From IMG/VR virus record IMGVR_UViG_3300032116_000312, positions 1 through 49,900 of that record: 49,900 nucleotides of DNA; one strand, written 5' to 3'. The notes under the pieces were generated by a model. That model had not been told where the DNA came from. It saw only the letters and a program-made list of their open reading frames with translations, and did no database searches. A program made the translations under genes and the position numbers. The stretch comes from a virus. This document shows positions 8,146 to 15,800 of this stretch, one piece after another (the stretch's first letter is position 1; the number at the start of each line of letters is the position of its first letter).

Positions 8146-8284
8146 TACGCTACTGGTTGTAGTATGCCCTCACAGGCGACCTTAATTCGCCTCAGACCTC
8201 CCCGGCGTGAGGTCTTAGCACTCTCCGTCTCTTAGTGCCCCCGGTGTGGCATGATGGGACTTCCCGTAAAAAGGAGGATCCGTC
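8146..8284 (+). promoter_or_regulatory. Leader region of the capsid genes
   Basis: This noncoding segment must hold the start or leader of the capsid transcript if the upstream terminator is efficient. I see two small hairpins: AGGCGA/TCGCCT at 8174-8192 and AGACCTC/GAGGTCT at 8194-8215. A weak promoter candidate is TTGTAG at 8157 with CTTAAT at 8181 (18-base spacer). The ribosome-binding site AAGGAGG precedes the decoration gene. Confidence 0.4.
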
Positions 8285-8878
8285 ATGGCGAATACCAATG
8301 CGCCTTTCGGTTTCCGTCAGTATCAGGGCACAGGTTCTGCCCCGACTTACGAACAGGTTACGGCCTCTATCGGCTACAACACGACAAACATCTTCTTTGG
8401 CGACCCGGTCGAGCCCGTCAATGACGGCACTATTGCTCAGGGCGACGGCACGACCGCTGCTGCTGGCATTGCTGGCATCTTCATGGGCTGCGAATACCTC
8501 TCGGTCTCGCAGAAGCGCAAGGTCTGGTCGAACTACTATCCGGGTGGCACAGACCCGGCTTCTGGCACGATCGTTGGCTATGTCTGCAATGACCCGAACG
8601 CTAAGTTCGTTGTTCAGGCTGCGTCGTCCATCTCGGGCGGCATTGTGCAGGCTGACGTCGGCGCGACCGCTGGCTACACCATTGGCTCGGGTAACACCGC
8701 CACTGGTATCTCGGCTGCCACTCTCTCTGGCGTTGGCCCCACAACGGCTACGCTTCCCTTCCGCATTGTTTCTCTCGTGACTGACCCTCCGGGCGCAAAC
8801 GGCACAGAAATTGGCACGTCCAATTATGTGATCGTGGCGTTCAACAATGTCACCACGAAGAACCAGACTGGCATCTAA
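8285..8878 (+). CDS. Probable capsid decoration/stabilising protein
   Basis: A 197-aa protein beginning MANTNAPFGFR, a start familiar from phage head proteins that sit next to the major capsid gene. It is rich in Gly, Thr and small residues, with beta-strand patterns throughout and no membrane segment. A strong AAGGAGG ribosome-binding site suggests high expression. The major capsid gene starts 13 bp downstream, and both are flanked by terminators (8116 and 9807), making a two-gene unit. The role as outer decoration or stabiliser is inferred from position and build. Confidence 0.7.
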   Translation: MANTNAPFGFRQYQGTGSAPTYEQVTASIGYNTTNIFFGDPVEPVNDGTIAQGDGTTAAAGIAGIFMGCEYLSVSQKRKVWSNYYPGGTDPASGTIVGYVCNDPNAKFVVQAASSISGGIVQADVGATAGYTIGSGNTATGISAATLSGVGPTTATLPFRIVSLVTDPPGANGTEIGTSNYVIVAFNNVTTKNQTGI

Positions 8879-8891
8879 GGAGTAAGGCGCT

Positions 8892-9797
8892 ATGGCTGTT
8901 AATCTTTCTGCCATCAAAGACCTGCTCCTCCCCGGCCTCCGTGGGGTTGAAGGTCAGTACGAACAGATCCCGTCGCAGTACGACAAGATCTTCACGAAGC
9001 ACGACTCGAAAATGGCTCTGGAACGCACCGCTGAGATGCGCTTCCTTGGCTACGCTCAGTTGAAGACCGAAGGCGGTCAGACGGCGTTTGACAACGCTGC
9101 TGGCGAGCGTTTCGTCTACAATCAGGAGCACGTCGAAATCGGCTTGGGTTACGCGATCACCCGCAAGGCGATCGACGACAACCTCTACAAGAGCCAGTTC
9201 GCTCCGTCGAACCTCGGCCTGACGATGTCCTTCTCGCAGACGAAGGAAATCTACGGCGCGAACGTCCTCAACACAGCCACCACATACAATGCGGCGGTTG
9301 GCGGTGACGGCGTTGCTCTTGTTTCGGCCTCGCACCCGATCGACGGTGGCGTGATCTCGAACTACACCACGAACGACCTGAACGAAAGCACGCTGCTGAA
9401 TGCGATGATCGCAATCCGCACGAACTTCAAAGATCAGGCCGGTCTGAAGGTGTTTGCTCGTGGCCGTCGCCTGATCATCCCGCCTGCTCTGGAGCCGGTT
9501 GCTATCCGTCTGACGAAGACAGAATTGCGTCCGGGTACAGCAGACAATGACGTGAATGCGATCATGTCCACGGCCGGTGGCCTTCCTGAAGGCTACATGG
9601 TCAACGACTACCTCACCAATGCTCGTGCGTGGTTCCTGCTCACGAACATCGACGGTCTGTCGTACATGGAGCGCATCAAGTTTGAAACAGACCTCCAAGT
9701 CGATTTCACAACTGATAACCTTCTCGTCAAGGGCTATGAGCGTTACAGCTTCGGCTACTACAACTGGCGCTCGATCTACGGCGCTATCCCGACCTAA
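8892..9797 (+). CDS. Major capsid protein, HK97 fold
   Basis: A 301-aa shell protein. The N-terminal part, with LGYAQLKTEGG, a VEIGLGYAITRKAIDD helix and the LGLTMSFSQTKE helix, and the later SHPIDGG and LLTNID strands match the Mu gpT-like branch of HK97-fold capsid proteins as I know them. It has no long N-terminal delta domain, in keeping with a separate scaffolding gene upstream. It lies between the decoration gene and a strong terminator, as expected for the most abundant virion protein. The start is supported by GGAG nine bases upstream. Confidence 0.85.
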   Translation: MAVNLSAIKDLLLPGLRGVEGQYEQIPSQYDKIFTKHDSKMALERTAEMRFLGYAQLKTEGGQTAFDNAAGERFVYNQEHVEIGLGYAITRKAIDDNLYKSQFAPSNLGLTMSFSQTKEIYGANVLNTATTYNAAVGGDGVALVSASHPIDGGVISNYTTNDLNESTLLNAMIAIRTNFKDQAGLKVFARGRRLIIPPALEPVAIRLTKTELRPGTADNDVNAIMSTAGGLPEGYMVNDYLTNARAWFLLTNIDGLSYMERIKFETDLQVDFTTDNLLVKGYERYSFGYYNWRSIYGAIPT

Positions 9798-9806
9798 TCG
9801 GGTATT

Positions 9807-9832
9807 GGCGGGGCTTCGGCCCCGCCTTTTAT
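9807..9832 (+). terminator. Rho-independent terminator after the capsid gene
   Basis: A perfect 8-bp stem, GGCGGGGC with GCCCCGCC, is closed by a TTCG tetraloop and followed by TTTTAT. It starts nine bases after the capsid stop codon. Confidence 0.92.
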
Positions 9833-9908
9833 CTTGGCATCCTGATCGCGCTGACCGGCCAAGCGGACGCTGCACAGACAGTGCGATCGTATCGTGCAGG
9901 AGGTTCCT

Positions 9909-10364
9909 ATGGGAACAACTACATTTACTGGCCCGGTTAGGGCTGGCGACATTCTCAACACCAGCGGCACAACGCTGGGCACTGACGTCGCAAACGTCGG
10001 TTATGTTGTGATGGCGCAGTCGTCTGTGTTTACGCAGGCTTCTGGTGACACATCCATTGTCATCCCCGCAAATAGCCAAGTCCTCAGCATCTCTGCCAAC
10101 GTGACAACTGAGTTCACTGGCGCAGCCACGACATTTGGCGTCGGCACAACTTTGTCCGCCACATTCTTCACGGCTGCTGCTGCCCTTGATGGCGTTGCGT
10201 TTGGTATCTCGGCCGCCGCACCCGGCGACGACGCTACTCGCGCGGCGAACTGGGTCGATGTTGGAACAGTTGACCGCAAAGTTGCTGTCACTTCGACCAA
10301 CACGGGCTCCGGCGTCGGCGTCCTCACTGTCACATACATTCAGGCTATCAACCTGACAGCCTAA
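9909..10364 (+). CDS. Predicted beta-rich structural protein
   Basis: A 151-aa Thr/Ala/Gly-rich protein with alternating hydrophobic strands and few charges, typical of a beta-sandwich head or tail accessory protein. The segment SIVIPANSQVLSISANV resembles the core strands of small capsid-associated phage proteins. I use the ATG at 9909, after AGGAGG, rather than the GTG at 9894, which would place that ribosome-binding site inside the coding sequence. It opens the next transcription unit after the capsid terminator. Its exact role is unknown. Confidence 0.65.
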   Translation: MGTTTFTGPVRAGDILNTSGTTLGTDVANVGYVVMAQSSVFTQASGDTSIVIPANSQVLSISANVTTEFTGAATTFGVGTTLSATFFTAAAALDGVAFGISAAAPGDDATRAANWVDVGTVDRKVAVTSTNTGSGVGVLTVTYIQAINLTA

Positions 10365-10377
10365 TAGGAGAGAGATC

Positions 10378-10623
10378 ATGAAGGGTAAAGCTCCCAAGTC
10401 TGGTGCGATGAAGCACACAGCTTATTCCGGCGGTGACAGCAAGGTCGCTTCGGAAATGATGAAGGGCGATGACGGCTTCAAGCGTGGTGGCAAGACCATG
10501 GGCAAGGCCGATGGCGTCATGTCGAAGGCTCACGCCGGCCGCAAGCCGCGCAAGTCCGGCGGCGGCGTCCTGTCGTCGGCATCTGGCCCCGGCACGCCTC
10601 GTGGCAAGGCTTCGCACTACTGA
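10378..10623 (+). CDS. Small basic Gly-Gly motif protein
   Basis: An 81-aa, strongly basic, low-complexity protein with FKRGGKT and RKSGGGV motifs like those of the 602-aa protein at 4023. It also has SKAHAGRKPRKSGGG, echoed at HAGRKARKAGGR in that larger protein, and ends in a TPRGKASHY tail. No fold is evident. Such short Lys/Gly-rich proteins recur in aquatic phage head clusters with no known function; DNA binding or head packaging would be guesses. A good GGAG-type site precedes it, and a hairpin follows the stop codon. Confidence 0.6.
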   Translation: MKGKAPKSGAMKHTAYSGGDSKVASEMMKGDDGFKRGGKTMGKADGVMSKAHAGRKPRKSGGGVLSSASGPGTPRGKASHY

Positions 10624-10649
10624 GTTCTGTCTCAGTTTTGTAGCTATCT

Positions 10650-10670
10650 ACGGGGGCTTCGCGCCCCCGT
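10650..10670 (+). terminator. Possible terminator hairpin
   Basis: An 8-bp GC-rich stem, ACGGGGGC with GCCCCCGT, has a TTCGC loop. Only ATTTG follows, so termination may be partial. It separates the basic Gly-Gly protein from the next small genes. Confidence 0.6.
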
Positions 10671-10689
10671 ATTTGCAATGGAGGGCGAA

Positions 10690-10929
10690 ATGTCAGGTGC
10701 TTGGACACGCAAGGAAGGAAAATCTCCTTCTGGTGGCCTGAATGAAAAAGGCCGCGCATCTTTGCGCGCTCAAGGCCACGATATTAAGCGCCCGCAGCCC
10801 GAGGGCGGCTCACGCAAAGACAGTTTTTGTGCTAGGATGACCGGAATGAAGCGCAAGCTTACCGGATCTGCCAAGGCTGCTGATCCTGACAGTCGCATCA
10901 ATAAGGCGCTCAGGAAGTGGGACTGCTAA
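10690..10929 (+). CDS. Small basic conserved phage protein (WTRKEGK/SFCARM type)
   Basis: A 79-aa protein with a signature I recognise from many uncultured phages: AWTRKEGKSPSGGLNEKGR near the N-terminus and RKDSFCARMTGMKRK further on, ending in RKWDC. It has been classed among domains of unknown function. The ATG at 10690 is chosen because GGAGG lies seven bases before it; an in-frame ATG at 10678 contains that site. It is separated by one base from the next gene, which belongs to another widespread small family, so the two are probably translated together. Confidence 0.7.
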   Translation: MSGAWTRKEGKSPSGGLNEKGRASLRAQGHDIKRPQPEGGSRKDSFCARMTGMKRKLTGSAKAADPDSRINKALRKWDC

Positions 10930-10930
10930 A

Positions 10931-11329
10931 ATGACTTCAAAGCCTCAAAATTCCGGTTTGTGGGGCCGCGCAAAGGCAGCCGCCAGAGCCAAGTTTGATG
11001 TTTACCCGTCGGCCTATGCAAATGCTTGGGCCTCGAAGTGGTACAAATCACATGGCGGCCGCTGGTCTGGCGACGACAATCGCGTCAACAAGGCCGAAGG
11101 CGGTGGCCTCGGAAAATGGTTTGCCGAAGATTGGCGTGATGTAAAAACCGGCAAAGAATGTGGTAGGATAGAAGGCGAAAAGGGCAAGCGTCCGTATCCT
11201 GCATGCCGTCCTGCTTCTGCCGCCTCTTCAATGACAAAAGGCGAAAAAGCTTCGATGGCTAAGAAGAAGACAGGCCCTGCAAGAAAGTCTTGGCCTGTTT
11301 CGCCGTCAGGCGCAAAGAAGGAAAGTTGA
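10931..11329 (+). CDS. Conserved small basic protein, DUF5872-like
   Basis: A 132-aa protein whose first part has the pattern LWGRAKAAARAKFDVYPSAY followed by ANAWASKWYK, then GKWFAEDWRDVKTGKECG and YPACRP. I associate this pattern with DUF5872, a family seen in tailed phages and large viruses, with no known activity; the family name is from memory. The C-terminal 40 residues are Lys/Ser-rich and look disordered. It contains one KAEGGGL motif of the Gly-Gly type. Its place among head genes suggests a virion or assembly role. Confidence 0.7.
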   Translation: MTSKPQNSGLWGRAKAAARAKFDVYPSAYANAWASKWYKSHGGRWSGDDNRVNKAEGGGLGKWFAEDWRDVKTGKECGRIEGEKGKRPYPACRPASAASSMTKGEKASMAKKKTGPARKSWPVSPSGAKKES

Positions 11330-11330
11330 G

Positions 11331-11651
11331 ATGCAGTTTAAAGACCTCACAAAAACTGGAACGGGTCGCAGCGCCATCTGCGTTGTTGACGACTTCCAGA
11401 CCCCCTTCAACGTCGGCGTCGCAGTCACGCTCAGTGCAACTGCCACCTTCACTGTCGAGTATTCGCTCGACGACCCAAATGCTGAAGGCTATTCGGCAGG
11501 TTCCGCTTCGTGGTTTGTTGCTCCCGGCTTTACGTCTGGGTCGGCAGCAATTGCTGGCGCGCTCACAATCCCCTGCCGTGCGATCTGCCTCAACGTCTCC
11601 GCCAATACCGGCACTGTGACGGCGAAGATTGTTCAGGCTGGCCCTGTCTAA
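11331..11651 (+). CDS. Predicted beta-sandwich structural protein
   Basis: A 106-aa protein with alternating hydrophobic residues throughout, including FTVEYSLDDPNAEGY and TSGSAAIAGALTIPCRAICL. It looks like a small all-beta head or neck protein. It begins one base after the previous stop codon and lies ten bases before the head-tail adaptor gene, so a neck or head-completion role is plausible. I do not recognise a named family. Confidence 0.6.
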   Translation: MQFKDLTKTGTGRSAICVVDDFQTPFNVGVAVTLSATATFTVEYSLDDPNAEGYSAGSASWFVAPGFTSGSAAIAGALTIPCRAICLNVSANTGTVTAKIVQAGPV

Positions 11652-11661
11652 GGGATAAACA

Positions 11662-12372
11662 ATGGCAACGAGCGGCACATACGCTTTCAATCCGTCACTT
11701 GGTGAGCTTACGCTCTATGCGTATAACCTCATTGGCGTGCGGAATACTGCGCTCCTGCAGGAGCACATGGAAGCCGCTCGCATGGCCGCGAACCTCCTGT
11801 GCTCAAACTGGAGCAATAGGGGCGTAAACCTTTGGGCCGTCGATCTCGTTACGACGCCGCTTGTTCAGGGGCAGTCGTCTTACAACGTGGATCTCAACAC
11901 TGTTATGATCCTCGACGCCTACATCGAGACGACGTCCGGTGGCCAGCCGATCGACCGCATCATCATGCCCGTGAGCCGCACGGAATACGCCAGCTACCCA
12001 AATAAGGATCAGCAGGGCTTTCCGACTGTGTTCTGGTATGACCGCCTGATCGGCACTGTCTCGCCAAATAGGCCGACTGTCACGATCTGGCCCGTTCCAG
12101 ACGGACAAAGCGCGCAGACGCTGAAGTATTATCGCGTCCGCCAAATCCAAGACGCCCAGATTTCGAATGCCACGCAGGTCGAGATCCCTTACCTCTGGCT
12201 CGACGCCTTTGCGTATGGTCTCGCCGCGCGGCTGGCTCTCATCTGGGCACCCGACAAAACACAAGTTCTCAAGCCCCTCGCTGACGAGGCTTATACGGTC
12301 GCCGCCGAGCAGAACATCGAGCAGGCGCAGCAGTATATTTCTCCTCAGATTATGGGCTACTTCAGGCCATAA
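11662..12372 (+). CDS. Head-tail adaptor, P22 gp4-like
   Basis: A 236-aa protein resembling the P22 tail accessory factor gp4 group. It has an N-terminal helical part (LGELTLYAYNLIGV, then a helix ending in CSNWSNRGVNLWAV), a central beta part with DRIIMPVSRTEYASYPNK and TVTIWPVPDG, and a C-terminal helical part with LDAFAYGLAARLALIWAP. Adaptors of this type bind under the portal ring after DNA packaging and form the platform for the short tail. This supports podovirus-like architecture, although no portal is visible in the window. Confidence 0.78.
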   Translation: MATSGTYAFNPSLGELTLYAYNLIGVRNTALLQEHMEAARMAANLLCSNWSNRGVNLWAVDLVTTPLVQGQSSYNVDLNTVMILDAYIETTSGGQPIDRIIMPVSRTEYASYPNKDQQGFPTVFWYDRLIGTVSPNRPTVTIWPVPDGQSAQTLKYYRVRQIQDAQISNATQVEIPYLWLDAFAYGLAARLALIWAPDKTQVLKPLADEAYTVAAEQNIEQAQQYISPQIMGYFRP

Positions 12373-12381
12373 GGGGGCTTT

Positions 12382-12894
12382 ATGGGTTACGCCTCACGTT
12401 CCGGCCGCGCATCTACAAGCGCAACAAATCCGCAGGCTCATGCGATATGCGACCGTTGTGGCTTTCGCTACAACCACGTCAGCCTGAAGTGGCAGTACGA
12501 CTGGCGCGGCGCTTCGCTTCAAAACATTCGCCTGCTGGTCTGCAATAGCTGCTACGACGAGCCGCAAGAGCAGCTCCGCGCGATCATTATTCCGGCGGAT
12601 CCTGTGCCGATCAATCAGCCGCGCCTGCAGGACTTTGTTGCTGCTGAAAGCAACACCCGCGTCACATCCGGTTTGAACTCGGTTGATCCAGTTACCGGCA
12701 TTCCTGTGCCCGGCGGCAACACGCGCATTACGCAAAACAACAACACGCGCGTCACGCAGCAGACTGGTGAGCCCCCGAACGGCCTCAACGAGCTTCCGGG
12801 CACAAGCCCGACAGTTCCGAATGATGCTGGTGGAAATGATCCGGGCCTTCCGTATAATAACACTGACGTTCCAGAGACAGGGCCGCTGACATGA
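12382..12894 (+). CDS. Zinc-ribbon virion protein
   Basis: A 170-aa protein with two CxxC pairs, Cys23/Cys26 (CDRCGFRY) and Cys54/Cys57 (CNSCYDEP), forming a probable zinc ribbon around a KWQYDWRG strand. The C-terminal half is Asn/Thr/Pro/Gly-rich, contains TRVT- and TRIT-type repeats and looks like an extended linker. It follows the adaptor and overlaps the start of the giant fibre gene by four bases (ATGA), so it may attach the fibre or complete the neck. Its function is not established. Confidence 0.65.
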   Translation: MGYASRSGRASTSATNPQAHAICDRCGFRYNHVSLKWQYDWRGASLQNIRLLVCNSCYDEPQEQLRAIIIPADPVPINQPRLQDFVAAESNTRVTSGLNSVDPVTGIPVPGGNTRITQNNNTRVTQQTGEPPNGLNELPGTSPTVPNDAGGNDPGLPYNNTDVPETGPLT

Positions 12895-15800
12895 GCAATG
12901 TGCAAATCCCGAACCTTCCCGCCGCAACGGGCCTCAGTGGCTCTGAGCAGTTTGAAGGTGTCCAGAGCGGAACTTCAGTTCGCATTTCTGCCAGTCAGAT
13001 CGCCACTTACATTTCGTCCGCCTACCCGGCTCCGGGCATCGCCAGCGTCGATGGCGCGGCTCCGATTGCTGTTAGCACGGTTGGCAATGCCGCCACGGTC
13101 TCGCTTGATCTGCAGGGCGTCACAAATGCCTACATGGCGACGATGCCCGCTCGCACGGTCAAGGCCAATGTCACGGGCGCTTCTGGGGCTCCGACAGACG
13201 CGACTGTCAGTCAGGTTCTGGACACGTTTGGCACCACAAAGGGCATGATGCTGTACCGTGACACGACCTCTTGGGTCGCGCTCACGTCTGGAACCGCCGG
13301 GCAGGTTTTGACCGCACAGGGCACGACTGCCGCTCCGATTTGGTCAACTCTGTCTATTTCTCCCGGCAGCATCGCGCCGACAGGGGTTACGGCTGGCACT
13401 TATGGCTCGGCCTCTACGGTTCCTCGCTACACAGTCCTTGCCAGCGGCCAGTTGAGCGCGGCCTCGAATGTGGCGATTGTTATCCCCAGCACGTCAGTGA
13501 CTGGCCTTGGCACGATGGCGACACAGAATGCCAACACGGTTGCTATTACCGGCGGCAACATCGACAGCACGACGATCGGCGCTTCTACGCCTGCGGCTGG
13601 TTCTTTTACGACACTGACATCCACTAGCTCGACCAACCTCGGCACTATTTCGTCTGGCGTTTGGAACGGCACGCCTATTGCTGTTCTTTATGGCGGCACT
13701 GGCGCTACGACGGCCTCTGGCGCTCGCACTAATCTTGGTGCGGCGGCGTCTGGCGCAAACAGCGACATCACCAGCCTGTCTGGCCTGACCACGCCACTTT
13801 CGACCACGCAGGGAGGCACCAGCTTTGGGTCTTACACCACAGGCGACCTCCTCTATGCCAGCACGTCAACTGGTTTGGCGCGGCTTAATGATGTGGCTAC
13901 CGGAAACTCTCTTATTTCTGGTGGTGTTGGTGTTGCACCATCTTGGGGAAAGATTGGGCTGACGACGCATGTCAGCGGCACTCTGCCGGTGGCAAATGGC
14001 GGGTCTGGCGCGACGACCCTGACGGGCTTCCTCAAGGGCAACGGAACTGGTGCCTTCACTGCCGTTGCAACCATCCCGAACTCAGGCTTGACCAATAGCA
14101 GCATCACGGTCGGCAGCACCAGCATTGCTCTTGGCGCTACATCGACGACGCTTGCTGGCCTGACCACCGTCACGCTGACGCAAGACCCGACTGCCGCGCT
14201 TGAGGCTACGACAAAGCAATATGTCGATGGTCAGATTTCAACTGTTTCCAACACGACATTCCACGCCGCGTCTGGTTACGCCACGACTGCTGATCTCGGC
14301 ACGGTGACGTATAGCAATGGCACGGGCGGTGTTGGCGCTACCCTCACGCAGTCTGGCTCGCCTTCGGTCCTCATCATTGATGGCTACACTTTCACGGCCA
14401 CTGATGTCACAAATGCGACCCGTGTTCTGGTTAAAAACCAGTCGTCTGGACTGCAAAACGGCATTTATGTCGTCACCAATGAGGGTTCCGGCGCTGCCAA
14501 TTGGCAACTGACGCGCTCGTCCGACTTCAACACAGTCGGCACGGGGCCTGACCGCATTCAGACCGGCGCTTCTAGCTTTGTTTCCGGCGGCGCTGTTAAC
14601 GGCTCCACTAGCTGGGTGATGAACACGACCGGCACTATTACCGTCGGCTCTACGGCGCTCGTTTGGGCTCAAACATCGTCTTCCGCCAGCGTCACGGTCA
14701 CTTCGCCGCTGACAAAGGTTGGCTCTGTGATCGGTCTTGGGACCGTTCCAACCACATTTGGCGGGACTGGCCTGACCACGCTGACGCAGTACGCCGTCAT
14801 GCTTGGCAATGGCACGGGCAACGTGGCCTTTGCTTCTCCCGGCACGACAGGCTATCCGCTGCTTTCTACCGGCGCGTCGTCCAATCCGGCCTTTGGTCAG
14901 CTTTCGCTGTCCTCTGCTGTCACGGGGACACTCCCTGTTGCCAACGGCGGCACGGGAACGTCCACTGCCTTCACGGCTGGCTCTGTCATCTTCGCTGGCG
15001 CGTCCGGCACATACAGCCAAAACAACAGCGAGCTGTTCTGGAATAACTCCAGCAACTTCTTGGGCATTGGAACAGGCACTCCCGACGCGCCCGTGACCCT
15101 CACGGCCCCCACCCAGACGTCTGTGACGGCTGGAACGCTGCCCGCTGGCACTGACTTGCACATTGTTGGCGCTAACAGCGCCATCACCCGCATCACGCAG
15201 GACTCCTTTGGAACGGGCAACTACCCGGCCTACACGGGGCGCTCGGCGCGTGGGACAGCAGCCACGCCAACCGCTACTCAATCTGGTGACATTCTCTCCC
15301 AGTACGGCGGTCGTGGTCGTGGGGCGACAGATTACTCGTCCTCTTCGGTTGCCCGCATTGACCTTGAGGCTGCTGAAAACTTTACTGACACGGCGCAGGG
15401 GTCGTTTATCTCGCTCCACACGACTGCTCTTGGTACGGTAAGTCAGAACGAGCGTTTCCGCGCCGGTCCTGCGGGCCAGTGGGGCATTGGCGGTGCAAAC
15501 TACGGCACGAGCGGCCAAGTTTTCACCTCTGGCGGCGCTTCTGCGGCTCCGTCGTGGGCCTCAATTAGCGTTTCGTCGGTCACTGGCACGCTGCCTGTTG
15601 CCAATGGCGGTACGGGCCTGACAACCTACACGATCGGCGACCTGATCTATGCGTCGGGCGCGACCGCGCTTTCCAAGCTGGCTGACGTTGCAACTGGCAA
15701 CGCCCTGATCTCTGGCGGCGTGGGTGTTGCGCCTTCGTGGGGCAAGATTGGCCTGACCACGCATGTCAACGGCACACTGGCTGTTGCCAATGGCGGCACT

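Noticed and set aside
9894-9911. GTG start at 9894 for the gene after the capsid terminator
   Set aside because: It would put the strong AGGAGG ribosome-binding site inside the coding region; the ATG at 9909 is at normal distance from it.
8850-10418. Minus-strand open frame of 522 codons across capsid genes
   Set aside because: It is antisense to the major capsid gene and crosses a terminator; its composition is not protein-like.
14238-15518. Minus-strand open frame of 426 codons in the fibre gene
   Set aside because: Arg-rich shadow of repetitive Gly/Thr codons in the real fibre gene.
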